Assembly: GCF_002252475.1 (NCBI RefSeq)
Contig: NZ_NNRK01000033.1
Location: forward strand, 62,001-126,000
Reading direction: 5' to 3'
Length of the DNA stretch: 64,000 nt
DNA from: Brucella rhizosphaerae
GTDB lineage: Bacteria; Pseudomonadota; Alphaproteobacteria; Rhizobiales; Rhizobiaceae
Shown here: positions 51,620 through 61,967 of the stretch, piece after piece
Layout: each line of letters opens with the position of its first letter
Position numbering within the stretch: the stretch's first letter is position 1
Position numbers and translations under genes: made by a program
The notes under the pieces: model-generated
Databases searched by the model: none
Seen by the model: the letters and a program-made list of their open reading frames with translations, nothing else
What the model was told of the DNA's origin: nothing

Positions 51620-52444
51620 TTATTTCCAGAACGACGGAATGGTCTCTTCAAGCCTTGCGCCAATGCGCAATGGAGCCACTTTTTCGGCAAGACCCGTGCG
51701 GTCAGAAATCTCTATCCCGACACCGCAAATTGTCGCTGGGCCGCTGGCTGCTTCAAAACGGCCTTTGGGTACTTTCGACAAGAAGCGATTGAGCGGCTCT
51801 TCCTTGTCCATGCCAAGCGATGAGTCATAATCGCCACACATGCCTGCATCAGACATATAGGCCGTACCATTGCGCAAAATCTGGCAATCCGCAGTCGGCA
51901 CATGGGTGTGCGTTCCAACAACAGCACTGGCCCGGCCATCGACAAAGTGGCCGAAGCATTGCTTCTCGCTGGTTGCTTCCGCATGGAAATCGAAGAACAC
52001 GGCATCCGCCTGTTCACCAAGCGGACAGGCTTCAAGGATCTTCTCAGCCGCGATGAAAGGATCATCGAGATCCGGATGCATGAAAACGCGACCCATCACA
52101 TTGGACACAAGCACGCGTGCGCCATTTTTCGCAATGAAGAGTCCCTCACCCTTGCCCGCCGTCCCTTTCGGAAAATTAGCGGGACGCAGAAAACGGTCTT
52201 CACGTTTGGAGAAGTCCAGCGCTTCACGCTGATCCCATACGTGATTTCCTGTCGTCACCACATCAGCACCGGCGCGGATCGTATCGTGAAAAATTTCTTC
52301 GGTTATGCCGAAGCCGCCAGCGGCATTCTCACCGTTGACGATCACAAAATCCAGCTTGAGATCGGAGATCAGCCCCGGCAGCTTTTCATAGACCGCCGTG
52401 CGCCCCGACCGGCCCACCATATCACCAAGAAAAAGTAATCTCAT
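51620..52444 (-). CDS. ymdB: YmdB-type metallophosphoesterase
   Basis: 274 residues. FLGDMVGRSG (near 5), VNGENAAGG (near 37), TGNHVWDQ (near 65) and GTHTHVPTADCQIL (near 175-188) carry the calcineurin-like metal ligands. The family (TIGR00282) hydrolyses cyclic nucleotides in Bacillus. 14 bases separate it from the 5-FCL gene on the same strand. Confidence 0.93.
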   Translation of the reverse strand: MRLLFLGDMVGRSGRTAVYEKLPGLISDLKLDFVIVNGENAAGGFGITEEIFHDTIRAGADVVTTGNHVWDQREALDFSKREDRFLRPANFPKGTAGKGEGLFIAKNGARVLVSNVMGRVFMHPDLDDPFIAAEKILEACPLGEQADAVFFDFHAEATSEKQCFGHFVDGRASAVVGTHTHVPTADCQILRNGTAYMSDAGMCGDYDSSLGMDKEEPLNRFLSKVPKGRFEAASGPATICGVGIEISDRTGLAEKVAPLRIGARLEETIPSFWK

Positions 52445-52457
52445 AAATGCGTCTTTA

Positions 52458-53054
52458 TCAGCCCTGATTGAATGAGCGCAAGCCAGTCTCGGTCAGTATC
52501 TGGTGAAGGGCGATGTCGTGCGGCTCATTGGGCACATGTGCCACTTCCTGACAGTCAAACGCCATGCCCACCAACAGCGGTTCCAGACCACGCGCGGCAA
52601 AGCGCGCCAACGCCCGATCATAATGTCCGGCACCATAGCCCAACCGGTGACCACGGCTGTCAAAGCCAGCCAATGGCATAAGCATGATGGCCGGATCGAC
52701 CAGCGGAGCATCTTTGTCCGGCCCCATGGTGCCGAAGCCCGTCTGAACCAGTTCCGCATCGGGTAGAAATTCACGGAAGGCGATCGTCTCCTTATCGAGC
52801 ACTACAGGCAGACAAAGCCTCACACCTTTTTCACGCATGAAAGACAATAACGGACGCGGATCGATTTCTGAGCGAATAGGCCAATAGCCAGCGATCATCA
52901 TGCCTTTGAGAGCGACGATAGCCGTTTCGGCCTTTTTAGCTGCGGACAAGGAAGCCTCATAGCGAAACCGCGGATCAAGCGCATCGCGGCGCGAAAGCAC
53001 CGCACGCCTCAGCGCCTGCTTGTCATCACCCTGATGCTGTCCATTATCGTTCAT
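52458..53054 (-). CDS. 5-formyltetrahydrofolate cyclo-ligase
   Basis: 198 residues. ALRRAVLSRRDALDPRFRY at the start, GRSE-like ATP-binding segment replaced by PIRSEIDPRPLL (near 59-70), and LAGFDSRGHRLGYGAGHYDRAL (near 128-149) the family signature. Converts 5-formyl-THF to 5,10-methenyl-THF. GGAGGG precedes the ATG. Sits in the conserved zapA-6S RNA-5-FCL neighbourhood. Confidence 0.93.
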   Translation of the reverse strand: MNDNGQHQGDDKQALRRAVLSRRDALDPRFRYEASLSAAKKAETAIVALKGMMIAGYWPIRSEIDPRPLLSFMREKGVRLCLPVVLDKETIAFREFLPDAELVQTGFGTMGPDKDAPLVDPAIMLMPLAGFDSRGHRLGYGAGHYDRALARFAARGLEPLLVGMAFDCQEVAHVPNEPHDIALHQILTETGLRSFNQG

Positions 53055-53104
53055 TACAGCGCCCTCCAGTTACTTTGCCAGTGGACCCGGAATGGCGGCA
53101 TCCG

Positions 53105-54088
53105 TCAAGAAGCAGCTGCAATCCGTTCTGAACGATCCCGTATGACTTTCAGCACAACACCATGAAAATCGTTGAGAAACACCTTGCCCCACCAGTCACA
53201 ATAGAAATTGATCGGCGTCGCAATCTGGTAGCGGGTGGTGAGTGTGAGGCGTGTATGACCGTTGGGCAAAGGTTCAAGGCGATAGTCGCCATTGGCGAGT
53301 TTCAGATAGGCGCTGTTCACATCAATATGAGCCTCGACCGCTGCGGGGATCGAATCGGAGGAAAACCGGAAATCCCACGCCAGAAGTCTGTTTTCTTCCC
53401 AGCGCGTCACGATTTCCTGAAATTTGACACCCCGCGTCCATTCAAGCTGACGCACGGCACCAACTCCCGTTCCCTCAAGGCGTGCATCCACCGGCTGTGG
53501 AACGCCGACAATACCATGGCTGAATGTCCATGACAGTTCGTCCTGACGAACATTGCGAATCTCGGCAGTCTGTTGCCAGACGACTTCCGGCGTTGCTGCA
53601 ATATCAATGATTGTTGTCACGGCGCCATCATGCGGCTCATAATTCAGCAAAGGTTCGAACGGAAAAAACAACAACGGCAGCGCGATAACCAACATTGTGG
53701 AGCGCGGCGTGCGAAATCGGCGAATAAGCGACAGCGTTATCCAGGAACCAAGTGCGGAAAAAACGCAGAAAAATGGCGAGGCCATTATAACGCAGATGCC
53801 ACCTTCTCTGAAGCCAACCATGCTGACAACAACAAGGCCGCCGATAATCATCCAACCCATTCTCACATGGCGCCAGAGGCCTTTTTCCGCACGTGGATCG
53901 TTCAGGCTGGAAGCAAGGCTCGATATCGCCATCGGCAAAAGCATAAGCCCGCCGATGAACGGCATCCATTCCCGCGCCGCATTTACCCAGATGAGGATAT
54001 AGAGCAATAGTCCGTAAGCAGCCGCCACGGGAACCGCAACACGCAAACGTTCAAAAAAGCCGGGTGAATCTGGAAGAGAGGATGTCAT
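53105..54088 (-). CDS. Membrane protein with SRPBCC (START-like) domain
   Basis: 327 residues. Four hydrophobic segments (about 17-35, 43-62, 78-95, 103-118 and a further one near 130-147) form the N-terminal membrane part. The C-terminal 170 residues read as a SRPBCC lipid/ligand pocket (IDIAATPEVVWQQTAEIRNV near 162). No catalytic role known. Separates 6S RNA from the 5-FCL gene, which in many relatives are adjacent. Confidence 0.75.
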   Translation of the reverse strand: MTSSLPDSPGFFERLRVAVPVAAAYGLLLYILIWVNAAREWMPFIGGLMLLPMAISSLASSLNDPRAEKGLWRHVRMGWMIIGGLVVVSMVGFREGGICVIMASPFFCVFSALGSWITLSLIRRFRTPRSTMLVIALPLLFFPFEPLLNYEPHDGAVTTIIDIAATPEVVWQQTAEIRNVRQDELSWTFSHGIVGVPQPVDARLEGTGVGAVRQLEWTRGVKFQEIVTRWEENRLLAWDFRFSSDSIPAAVEAHIDVNSAYLKLANGDYRLEPLPNGHTRLTLTTRYQIATPINFYCDWWGKVFLNDFHGVVLKVIRDRSERIAAAS

Positions 54089-54123
54089 CTAAAAACGCAC
54101 ATATCTTTGAAGGATAAGGCGTT

Positions 54124-54172
54124 TTAGAGCATGTCACCGCAAAGTGGAAACCATCTGCATGGGAAAACTGTG
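54124..54172. repeat. Rhizobiales-type palindromic repeat fragment
   Basis: TTTAGAGCATGTC...AAAGTGGAAACC...ATGGGAAAACTGTG resembles the dispersed repeat seen between ruvA and ruvC; partly degenerate. Confidence 0.4.
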
Positions 54173-54279
54173 CAGCGGACCGATTTTTAGTCCTTCTACG
54201 GACCAACACCGTCTTGCTAATAAAGAAAAGTGGCGACCACGACGACCGATGGTTGTGATTGATCCCGGGAACCTACAAC

Positions 54280-54430
54280 GTAGGTGGGTGCCATATGCGA
54301 AAGCCCACAGGCCTTCACAGGGACAGCTCCCTTAGAGATCAATAAGGCCCCGGGGATGCTGTAACACCTGTCGGGAAGCGCAGTACGCCGACAACCTATA
54401 TAGGCCCTGTCAGAGGTGAGCGCCAGTAGC
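54280..54430 (-). ncRNA. ssrS: 6S RNA (SsrS)
   Basis: Minus strand. The segment has the arrangement of alphaproteobacterial 6S RNA: opposing arms (CAGGGCCT with AGGCCTGTG) around a large central bubble with GTTGTCGGCG and CGACAGGTGTT. It lies just downstream of zapA and upstream of 5-FCL, the conserved place of ssrS from E. coli to Brucella. It binds sigma-70 RNA polymerase and mimics an open promoter. Ends are approximate. Confidence 0.8.
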
Positions 54431-54458
54431 TACCTTGATATGAGCTATTATATTTTCG

Positions 54459-54830
54459 TTACGAAGAGCTTGGGCGCGGCGCAATGCGCGAGGCGACCTG
54501 TTCAAGCCGGGCGGCCACGTCCGAAAGCATGCCGGTAATAGCCGCATCGTTCTTGTCGGCACTGGTCAATGCCTCATCACGCGATCGGCGCAGAGTTTCA
54601 ATCTCGGTCTCAAGACCTTTGATACGCTTCTGTGTTTCAGCAAGCTCGTCCATCACCATGATGCCAGCCATCACTGTCAGACGCAGATCACCAATTTCAC
54701 CGAACGACGATTTGAGGTGGGTGACATACTGGTCGAAACGATCAGCAAGACCGGAGAGATGCTCCTCCTGCCCTTCGTCACAGGCCATGCGATAAGCTTT
54801 GCCGTCGATTGTAACGGTAACAGTCGCCAT
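54459..54830 (-). CDS. zapA: Cell-division protein ZapA
   Basis: 123 residues. N-terminal VTIDGKAYRMACDEGQEEHL and a C-terminal coiled coil (about 70-115) match ZapA, which bundles FtsZ at the division ring. Ten bases after the DUF4164 gene; 6S RNA follows. Confidence 0.9.
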   Translation of the reverse strand: MATVTVTIDGKAYRMACDEGQEEHLSGLADRFDQYVTHLKSSFGEIGDLRLTVMAGIMVMDELAETQKRIKGLETEIETLRRSRDEALTSADKNDAAITGMLSDVAARLEQVASRIAPRPSSS

Positions 54831-54840
54831 GCTTATTCCC

Positions 54841-55113
54841 CTATCGATCCAGAACGGCGCGGATGGTCTCCATAGCCGTCACAAGACGACGCGAGACTTC
54901 GCGATTTGCGGCTTCCAGCCGTTCCGCACGCGCCTCGGACTGATCGAGTTCCTGAGCAAGACGGCTGCGGTCAGCGTTCATGCGCTGCACCTCTTCCTCG
55001 GCTTCGGCGAAATCGCCTTCCTTGTCCAGCCGCAAGTCCACCGCTTGTTCAAGCGTGTTGAGTGCCTTTTCCAGCCGTTCTAGGACTTGCCTGAGGGTTG
55101 TTTCGGGTGCCAT
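54841..55113 (-). CDS. DUF4164 coiled-coil protein
   Basis: 90 residues starting MAPETTLRQVLERLEKAL; almost entirely coiled coil. ATG at 55113 chosen because AAAGGATATGG precedes it; the frame to 55212 is rejected. In Rhizobiales this gene sits between tkt and zapA and may take part in division; unproven. Confidence 0.8.
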   Translation of the reverse strand: MAPETTLRQVLERLEKALNTLEQAVDLRLDKEGDFAEAEEEVQRMNADRSRLAQELDQSEARAERLEAANREVSRRLVTAMETIRAVLDR

Positions 55114-55344
55114 CCATATCCTTTCCAATGCCAGATCACAGACATCGAATCGCGCCTGCCGGACGGGCATCTTTGAAAAGACTGTAATAATCGACCGCCC
55201 GATAAGCAACAAATGACGAGCCAGACTGGCTGTTCATGCACCGTTATCAGCGCAAAAAAGGCTTTTCGGTGATGAATAGCCCATAAATTGCCAGTATTAA
55301 CAGTGCGGTCGCGGACTGTTTATCGTCGAAAAGCCATCGTTTTG

Positions 55345-55372
55345 TTGACTCCTCGGGCGCAGGTGCTATGTG
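55345..55372 (+). promoter_or_regulatory. Candidate tkt promoter
   Basis: TTGACT at 55345 and a CTATGT/TATGTG element about 16 bases on, fitting the alphaproteobacterial pattern CTTGAC-N17-CTATAT loosely. The paired operators at 55408-55438 lie just downstream, in the expected transcribed leader. Confidence 0.4.
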
Positions 55373-55407
55373 TCCCAAAGCCTTCTGTAGCGCGAGCATC
55401 TGAAGAA

Positions 55408-55438
55408 TTTAATCGGTTTAAAGAGATTAAATCGTTTA
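55408..55438. promoter_or_regulatory. Paired LacI-type operators before tkt
   Basis: TTTAATCGGTTTAAA and TTAAATCGTTTAG, both fitting TnAAnCGnTTnA. The two CG centres (55414 and 55433) are 19 bases apart, the same spacing as before fba. Confidence 0.55.
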
Positions 55439-55515
55439 GTATAAGGAGTTCGTGCTTCAGTCCCCAGGCATCGCCGCAACCCCGTTAAAACCTCTATGGA
55501 AAGACGGCCGAGACC

Positions 55516-57510
55516 ATGACGAATTCCGATAAACAAAACCAGTTGGCCAACGCTATCCGCTTTCTCTCGATTGATGCGGTTGAGAAAGCCAATTCCGGCC
55601 ATCCCGGCCTGCCTATGGGCGCAGCCGACATTGCGACAACGCTCTATACGCGTTTCCTGTCCCACGACCCGCAGAATCCACATTGGCCAGATCGCGACCG
55701 CTTCGTGCTGTCAGCAGGTCACGGCTCGATGCTTCTTTATTCGCTGCTCTTCCTCTCGGGCTACGAAGATATCACCATCGACGAAATCAAGAATTTCCGT
55801 CAGCTGGGTTCACGCACCGCAGGTCACCCGGAATATGGTCATGCCGCAGGCATCGAAACCACGACCGGTCCACTTGGTCAGGGCATTGCCAACGCTGTCG
55901 GCATGGCACTGTCCGAGCGCATCCTGAACGCACAGTTCGGCGATAGCCTTGTTGACCATTACACCTATGTGATTGCCGGTGACGGCTGCCTCATGGAAGG
56001 CATCAGCCAGGAAGCCATCGCGCTTGCCGGTCATCTGAAGCTTAACAAGCTCATCGTCTTCTGGGATGACAACAGCATCACCATTGATGGTGCCGTTTCC
56101 CTTTCCGATAACACCGACCAGCCTGCACGTTTCGCCGCTTCTGGCTGGAACACGCTTGCTGTTGACGGCCATGATCAGGATGCGATCGCCAAGGCCATTG
56201 AACTTGCCAGAGTTTCGGAAAAGCCAACGCTCATCGCATGCAAGACCACTATTGGTTTCGGTTCGCCAAACAAGGCTGGAACCAACAAGGTCCACGGTTC
56301 GCCGCTCGGTGCAGAAGAAGTCGCTGCAACCCGTAAGGCACTGGGCTGGTCGGCAGAGCCTTTCGTGGTTCCTGCTGAGGTTCTCGACGCATGGCGCGTT
56401 GCTGGCCTGAACTCTGCCAAGAAGCGTCTGGAATGGGAAAAGCGTCTGGCGAATGTTGATGCTGAAACCCGCGCTGAGTTTGAACGCCGCATGCGTGGCG
56501 ATCTGCCAGCAAACTTCGATGAAACCATCATCGAATACAAAAAGAAGCTTTCCGCTGAAAAGCCGAAGGTCGCAACCCGCAAATCGTCGGAAATGGCTCT
56601 GGAAGTCATCAATGGCGTTGTGCCTGAAACCATCGGCGGCTCTGCCGACCTGACTGGTTCCAACAACACCAAGACCAGCCAGACCAAAGCTGTTACGCCC
56701 GAAAACTACGGTGGCCGTTATATCCACTATGGTATCCGCGAACACGGCATGGCTGCTGCGATGAATGGTATGACGCTGCATGGCGGCCTCATTCCTTACT
56801 CCGGCACCTTCCTGACCTTCTCGGATTATTGCCGTCCGGCAATGCGACTGTCATCGCTGATGGGCATCCGCGTCGTCTATGTCATGACCCATGATTCCAT
56901 TGGTCTTGGCGAAGATGGCCCGACCCACCAGCCGGTTGAACATCTGGCTGTTCTGCGCGCAATTCCAAACCACAACGTCTTCCGTCCGGCAGACGCGGTG
57001 GAAGCAGCAGAATGCTGGCAGCTCGCGCTGAAGTCGACCAAGACACCTTCAACGCTGGCTCTGACCCGTCAGAACCTGCCAGTCGTGCGCACCGAACATC
57101 GCGAAGAAAACCTCTCCGGATTTGGCGCTTACGAACTTGCCGCAGCAAGCAACGACGCCAAGGTCACGATCTTCGCAACCGGTTCGGAAGTGGAAATCGC
57201 ACTCAAGGCTCGCGACCTTCTTGAAGGCAAGGGCATTGCAACCCGCGTTGTGTCCGTTCCTTGCTTTGAGCTGTTTGAAGAACAGAGCGATGCATACAAG
57301 CAGGCAACGCTTGGAAATGCGCCAGTCAAGATTGCTATCGAAGCAGCGCTCGGCCTCGGCTGGGAACGCTTCATCGGCGACAACGGTGTGTTCATCGGCA
57401 TGAAGGGCTTCGGCGCTTCGGGTGAGATCAACGATCTTTACAAGCATTTCGGCATCACAGCAGAGGCTGCTGTCGAAGCTGCGGAAAAGAAACTCAACGC
57501 CGCCGCATAA
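55516..57510 (+). CDS. tkt: Transketolase
   Basis: 664 residues, full length. Thiamine-diphosphate site: [18 protein letters not shown] (near 156-173), then the Pyr domain with [11 protein letters not shown] (near 412) and [15 protein letters not shown] (near 435-449). Moves C2 units in the pentose-phosphate pathway. It begins the tkt-gap-(unknown)-pgk cluster. Confidence 0.98.
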   Translation: MTNSDKQNQLANAIRFLSIDAVEKANSGHPGLPMGAADIATTLYTRFLSHDPQNPHWPDRDRFVLSAGHGSMLLYSLLFLSGYEDITIDEIKNFRQLGSRTAGHPEYGHAAGIETTTGPLGQGIANAVGMALSERILNAQFGDSLVDHYTYVIAGDGCLMEGISQEAIALAGHLKLNKLIVFWDDNSITIDGAVSLSDNTDQPARFAASGWNTLAVDGHDQDAIAKAIELARVSEKPTLIACKTTIGFGSPNKAGTNKVHGSPLGAEEVAATRKALGWSAEPFVVPAEVLDAWRVAGLNSAKKRLEWEKRLANVDAETRAEFERRMRGDLPANFDETIIEYKKKLSAEKPKVATRKSSEMALEVINGVVPETIGGSADLTGSNNTKTSQTKAVTPENYGGRYIHYGIREHGMAAAMNGMTLHGGLIPYSGTFLTFSDYCRPAMRLSSLMGIRVVYVMTHDSIGLGEDGPTHQPVEHLAVLRAIPNHNVFRPADAVEAAECWQLALKSTKTPSTLALTRQNLPVVRTEHREENLSGFGAYELAAASNDAKVTIFATGSEVEIALKARDLLEGKGIATRVVSVPCFELFEEQSDAYKQATLGNAPVKIAIEAALGLGWERFIGDNGVFIGMKGFGASGEINDLYKHFGITAEAAVEAAEKKLNAAA

Positions 57511-57515
57511 TTATC

Positions 57516-57544
57516 AAACGCCGGCGTTAAACACGCCGGCGTTT
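57516..57544 (+). terminator. tkt terminator
   Basis: AAACGCCGGCG-TTAAACA-CGCCGGCGTTT; an 11-bp stem, probably partial. Confidence 0.9.
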
Positions 57545-57632
57545 ACGTTTCCAGTGAAGCTGTTCCCAAACGCCTTCAACTGTTTTATCAAGCCACTGCA
57601 TATGCAGAACCCTTTCGGGAGAATTAGAGAAA

Positions 57633-58640
57633 ATGGCAGTTCGCGTCGCAATCAACGGTTTTGGCCGCATCGGCCGTAATGTCCTCCGCGCTATCGTCGA
57701 GTCGGGCCGCACCGACATTCAGGTCGTTGCGATCAATGATCTCGGCCCAGTCGAAACGAATGCGCATCTGCTGCGCTATGACAGCGTTCACGGTCGTTTT
57801 CCAAAAGAAGTAAAAGTCGTTGGCGACACCATCGACGTTGGCTACGGCCCGATCAAGGTACACGCTGTCCGCAACCCGGCTGAACTACCGTGGAAAGAAG
57901 AAGGCGTCGATATCGCCCTGGAATGCACCGGCATTTTCACGTCACGCGACAAGGCTGCTCTTCACCTTGAAGCAGGCGCCAAGCGCGTCATCGTTTCGGC
58001 ACCTGCCGACGGCGCTGACCTGACTGTCGTTTACGGTGTAAACCATGACAAGCTGACGAAGGACCATCTGGTCATTTCCAACGCTTCGTGCACCACCAAC
58101 TGCCTTGCGCCAGTGGCTCAGGTTCTCAATGATGCCATCGGCATTGAAAAGGGCTTCATGACCACGATCCATTCCTACACGGGCGACCAGCCAACGCTGG
58201 ACACCATGCATAAGGATCTCTACCGCGCACGCGCAGCAGCCCTTTCCATGATCCCGACCTCAACGGGTGCTGCAAAGGCTGTTGGTCTGGTTCTGCCAGA
58301 ACTGAAAGGCAAGCTCGACGGCGTTGCAATCCGCGTTCCAACCCCGAATGTCTCGGTCGTTGACCTGACTTTCGTTGCCAAGCGCACGACCACTGTTGAA
58401 GAAATCAACAATGCGATCCGTGAAGCTGCCAATGGTCGCCTCAAGGGTATTCTCGGTTACACCGATGAACCGCTCGTATCGCACGACTTCAACCATGATT
58501 CGCATTCGTCGATCTTCCACACCGACCAGACCAAGGTCATGGACGGCACGATGGTACGCATCCTGTCGTGGTACGACAATGAATGGGGCTTCTCGAGCCG
58601 CATGAGCGACACCGCCGTCGCTTTCGGCAAGCTGATCTAA
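57633..58640 (+). CDS. gap: Glyceraldehyde-3-phosphate dehydrogenase
   Basis: 335 residues. NAD fold [11 protein letters not shown] at the start, catalytic [12 protein letters not shown] (near 149-160), NAD-site [15 protein letters not shown] (near 31-45). GGGAG lies before the ATG. Converts glyceraldehyde-3-phosphate to 1,3-bisphosphoglycerate. It reads almost identical, from memory, to Brucella Gap. Confidence 0.98.
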   Translation: MAVRVAINGFGRIGRNVLRAIVESGRTDIQVVAINDLGPVETNAHLLRYDSVHGRFPKEVKVVGDTIDVGYGPIKVHAVRNPAELPWKEEGVDIALECTGIFTSRDKAALHLEAGAKRVIVSAPADGADLTVVYGVNHDKLTKDHLVISNASCTTNCLAPVAQVLNDAIGIEKGFMTTIHSYTGDQPTLDTMHKDLYRARAAALSMIPTSTGAAKAVGLVLPELKGKLDGVAIRVPTPNVSVVDLTFVAKRTTTVEEINNAIREAANGRLKGILGYTDEPLVSHDFNHDSHSSIFHTDQTKVMDGTMVRILSWYDNEWGFSSRMSDTAVAFGKLI

Positions 58641-58651
58641 GCAGAAGCCCA

Positions 58652-59221
58652 ATGTTTCGCTCCCTTCTCCCCACCGTTGCGCGCTGGCGTTCGCTGGAAG
58701 GAGAAGGGCTCGAACATCTCAGCATTGCGCCCGCCGGTAACACTATCAACGCCAACAGCGTGATTATCGGCGAGCGTGGCAGCGTTCCTTATGGCGTACA
58801 TTACAATATTTCTTGCACCAGCGACTGGCGCGTCCTCCACTTCCTCATCGAAACAACATCTGGCTTAAGGCTCGAACTCAAATCCGATGGAGATGGGCAC
58901 TGGACCACGATGGCCGGAGCCGCACTGCCCGAGTTTGACGGTTGCATGGACATTGATCTGGCAGGAACACCATTTACGAATACACTGCCAATCCGCCGTC
59001 TCGGCCTGACGCCTCAAAGCGGAACTGTGCAGCTGGATATGCTTTACGTACCGTTTAACAGTTTTTGCCCCTTGCGGGACAGCCAGCGCTATACCTGTCT
59101 TCAGGATGGCAAGCTTTACCGTTACGCTGCGGCTGATCGTTCTTTCACCGCCGAACTGCCCGTAGATCAAGACGGGCTTGTCACCGATTACCCAACCCTG
59201 TTCCAGCGATTGCCTGTCTGA
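58652..59221 (+). CDS. Putative glycolipid-binding family protein (DUF1089)
   Basis: 189 residues from the ATG at 58652, 11 bases after the gap stop. Beta-strand pattern with [24 protein letters not shown] (near 17-40) and [14 protein letters not shown] (near 113), characteristic of the putative glycolipid-binding family. No enzyme is known. Its place inside the glycolytic cluster is unexplained. Confidence 0.7.
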   Translation: MFRSLLPTVARWRSLEGEGLEHLSIAPAGNTINANSVIIGERGSVPYGVHYNISCTSDWRVLHFLIETTSGLRLELKSDGDGHWTTMAGAALPEFDGCMDIDLAGTPFTNTLPIRRLGLTPQSGTVQLDMLYVPFNSFCPLRDSQRYTCLQDGKLYRYAAADRSFTAELPVDQDGLVTDYPTLFQRLPV

Positions 59222-59268
59222 GCGATAGTCGCTCACAGACTGCTGGAAAAAGCCCCGGGAGAATTCTC

Positions 59269-60459
59269 ATGAGTTTCCGCACCCTTGATGATGCCGACGT
59301 TAAATCCAAGCGCGTTCTGGTTCGTGTTGACCTCAACGTGCCGATGGCTAACGGAGAGGTAACTGACCTCACCCGTATCGAACGTATTGTCCCAACGATT
59401 ACAGAATTGTCGAAGAAGGGCGCCAAAGTCATCCTGCTCGCCCATTTCGGTCGTCCAAAAGGCGTTGCTTCTGACGAAAACTCGCTGAAACATATCGTCA
59501 AGCCGCTCGCCAAAGTGCTTGGTCACGGCGTACATTTCGCTGAGGACAGCATCGGTGATAAGGCAAAAGCTGCAATCGATGCGCTGAAAGATGGCGACGT
59601 TCTGCTTCTTGAGAACACCCGCTTCCATAAGGGCGAAGAAAAGAACGATCCGGAATTCGTCGCAGCACTTGCTGCCAATGGCGACATCTACGTCAATGAC
59701 GCATTCTCGGCTGCACACCGCGCGCATGCTTCGACTGAAGGACTCGCGCATGTATTACCAGCCTATGCTGGCCGCGGGATGCAGGCAGAACTTGAAGCGC
59801 TGGAAAAAGGCCTCGGTCAGCCAGCGCGTCCGGTTGTTGCCATCGTCGGCGGTGCAAAGGTCTCGACAAAGCTCGACCTGCTATCGAACTTGATTGAAAA
59901 GGTCGATGCGCTGGTGATCGGCGGCGGCATGGCCAATACGTTCCTTGCAGCACAAGGCCACAATGTCGGCAAATCGCTTTGCGAACACGACCTCGCTCAC
60001 ACTGCGCGCGAGATCATGGCCAAGGCTGAAAAGACCAAATGCGCCATCATCCTGCCCGTCGATGCGGTTGTTGGCTGGCACTTTGCTGCCGATACGCCAA
60101 ACCAGACCTATGGTGTTGATGGTGTACCAAGCGATGGCATGATTCTGGATGCCGGCGCATTGTCCACCGACCTGATCGCCTCGGCCATCGATGATGCAGC
60201 AACGCTCGTCTGGAATGGCCCACTCGGTGCATTCGAATTGCGTCCGTTTGATACGGCAACCGTCAAGACGGCAAAGCATGTCGCCGCCCGTACCAAGGCA
60301 GGCAAGCTGGTTTCTGTTGGCGGCGGCGGCGATACCGTGGCAGCTCTCAACCATGCAGGCGTGGCCGACGACTTCACCTATATCTCAACCGCTGGCGGCG
60401 CCTTCCTGGAGTGGATGGAAGGCAAGCCCCTCCCTGGCGTTGATGTGCTGAAGAAGTAA
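59269..60459 (+). CDS. pgk: Phosphoglycerate kinase
   Basis: 396 residues. [15 protein letters not shown] (near 19-33), [10 protein letters not shown] (near 56), [12 protein letters not shown] (near 195-206), and C-terminal [10 protein letters not shown] (near 346) are complete. Makes ATP from 1,3-bisphosphoglycerate. GGGAG before the ATG, same as gap. Confidence 0.98.
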   Translation: MSFRTLDDADVKSKRVLVRVDLNVPMANGEVTDLTRIERIVPTITELSKKGAKVILLAHFGRPKGVASDENSLKHIVKPLAKVLGHGVHFAEDSIGDKAKAAIDALKDGDVLLLENTRFHKGEEKNDPEFVAALAANGDIYVNDAFSAAHRAHASTEGLAHVLPAYAGRGMQAELEALEKGLGQPARPVVAIVGGAKVSTKLDLLSNLIEKVDALVIGGGMANTFLAAQGHNVGKSLCEHDLAHTAREIMAKAEKTKCAIILPVDAVVGWHFAADTPNQTYGVDGVPSDGMILDAGALSTDLIASAIDDAATLVWNGPLGAFELRPFDTATVKTAKHVAARTKAGKLVSVGGGGDTVAALNHAGVADDFTYISTAGGAFLEWMEGKPLPGVDVLKK

Positions 60460-60464
60460 CAAAA

Positions 60465-60492
60465 GAAAGGCCCCGGATTTCCGGGGCCTTTC
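60465..60492. terminator. Bidirectional terminator after pgk
   Basis: GAAAGGCCCCGG-ATTT-CCGGGGCCTTTC, a 12-bp stem with flanking A and T runs. Confidence 0.95.
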
Positions 60493-60495
60493 TTT

Positions 60496-61644
60496 TTATG
60501 ACTTAGGCGTCAGCTTCAGCAACCGGCCCGGATTATCATCCTCGATAACCCAGATCGCCCCGTCAGGACCAACAGCCACATCACGGATACGATTTTCCAT
60601 CGCAAACCGTTCGGCCTCGTTCGGTTGGCCGTCGCTGTTGATCGTCACACGGATCAGCGCCATGGATGACAGGCCTGCAATCAACGCAGAACCATTCCAG
60701 TCGGCAAACATCTTGCCCTTATAAAAGGCCAGCCCGCCCGGCGAAATTACCGGCGTCCAGAACAAGGGCGGAGCTTCGAATTCTGGTCGTGTGCTGTGCC
60801 TGGGGATCGGCCTGCCGCTATAGTTGTCACCATTGGAAACAATCGGCCAGCCGTAATTGAGGCCCGGCTTGATGAGATTAAACTCGTCGCCGCCGCGCGG
60901 TCCCATCTCATGTTCCCACAATTTGCCATCGGGTGCGAAGGCAAGACCATAGGGATTACGATGACCAGTGGTCCATGTCAGTGCTTTGACACCACCTTCT
61001 GAAGCCTTCGGATTGTCCTCTGGCACCGCCCCGTCAAGCTTCATACGCAGGATCTTGCCCATCGGCGCATTATCATCCTGAGCAGTAGCGGGCGACATTC
61101 GATCGCCGACCGACAGGAACAGATGCTTTTTGTCAGGTGCAAACGCAATCTTGCCGCCCGGCTGGCCACCCTTGGCGGGCGTACCCTGTTTCCAGATCGG
61201 CCTCAGCTCCTTGAGTTCGGCTTTGCCTTTGCTCTCAGACAGAACAGCACGTGCAAGCACGAGGCTTCCACCGCCATGCTCAGGAGTAACATAGGTGAAA
61301 TAGATCGCTTTGCTCTTGGCGAAATCTGGCGCTGGAACAACATCCAGAAGACCGTTTTGTCCACTGAAAAGTACCTCCGGAACGCTCGAAACTTCAGTCT
61401 TCTCGCCCTTCTCGGTCACGACAAAAATCTTGCCGCCCTTCTCGGTGAGGATCAGTTTGCCGCCCGGCAGAAATGCTATCGCCCATGGTGTATCGAACTC
61501 TGCTACCGCCGCGACATTAAAAGGCAGCTCAGTGGTCGCTTCCCTGCTTCCAGCATTGATGCTTTCTGCAAACGCAGTTTGAGCCGGAAGGGCGAACATC
61601 GATGCAGCCAGAATGAATGGCAGGCTTAGTAGGGCACTTCGCAT
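60496..61644 (-). CDS. PQQ-dependent sugar dehydrogenase-like protein (YliI/Asd type)
   Basis: 382 residues. Signal peptide to about 26 (TAFAES). Beta-propeller: AFLPGGKLILTEKGGKIFV (near 57-75), TGHRNPYGLAFAPDGKLWEHEMGPRGGDE (segmented near 231-259) and IAGLSSMALIRV (near 328). The His/Arg pattern of soluble aldose dehydrogenases is present. Periplasmic oxidation of sugars with PQQ is inferred. AGGAGGAG before the ATG. Confidence 0.88.
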   Translation of the reverse strand: MRSALLSLPFILAASMFALPAQTAFAESINAGSREATTELPFNVAAVAEFDTPWAIAFLPGGKLILTEKGGKIFVVTEKGEKTEVSSVPEVLFSGQNGLLDVVPAPDFAKSKAIYFTYVTPEHGGGSLVLARAVLSESKGKAELKELRPIWKQGTPAKGGQPGGKIAFAPDKKHLFLSVGDRMSPATAQDDNAPMGKILRMKLDGAVPEDNPKASEGGVKALTWTTGHRNPYGLAFAPDGKLWEHEMGPRGGDEFNLIKPGLNYGWPIVSNGDNYSGRPIPRHSTRPEFEAPPLFWTPVISPGGLAFYKGKMFADWNGSALIAGLSSMALIRVTINSDGQPNEAERFAMENRIRDVAVGPDGAIWVIEDDNPGRLLKLTPKS

Positions 61645-61967
61645 CTCTCCTCCTTATGATTGATACCCTTTAGATGGGATTCTCAGACGTCATGTCAAAA
61701 CCTAATGACGATGAAATCTTCAATTAGGTGAACCGAATCTGGAATATTCACTTTGCACCCGAAATAGAGCAGACTTCTGACAACTCGTAAGAAAACTTGC
61801 TTCACCTAAATCGTTTGAAAAAATTTCAATCGTTTCAACAACTTGTGTCGCCATTTTGTTGGCCTAAGTCTTCTGCTATCGACAATGAATATGTGCCTTG
61901 AGAGCGGCTGAGGCTTCTCGCCCAGCTTCCCATAATTGGCCCCAAAAGGGCTTGAAGGAGCTTACAC
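61645..61967. other. Divergent promoter region of fba
   Basis: 323 bases between the dehydrogenase and fba; contains the operator pair at 61807-61838. No clear -35/-10. Confidence 0.5.
61807..61838. promoter_or_regulatory. Paired LacI-type operators before fba
   Basis: TAAATCGTTTGA and TCAATCGTTTCA, both fitting TnAAnCGnTTnA; the two CG centres (61812 and 61831) are 19 bases apart, as before tkt. Confidence 0.6.

Noticed and set aside
55810-56781. 323-residue frame antisense to tkt
   Set aside because: Transketolase is complete on the plus strand; no start signal for the antisense frame.
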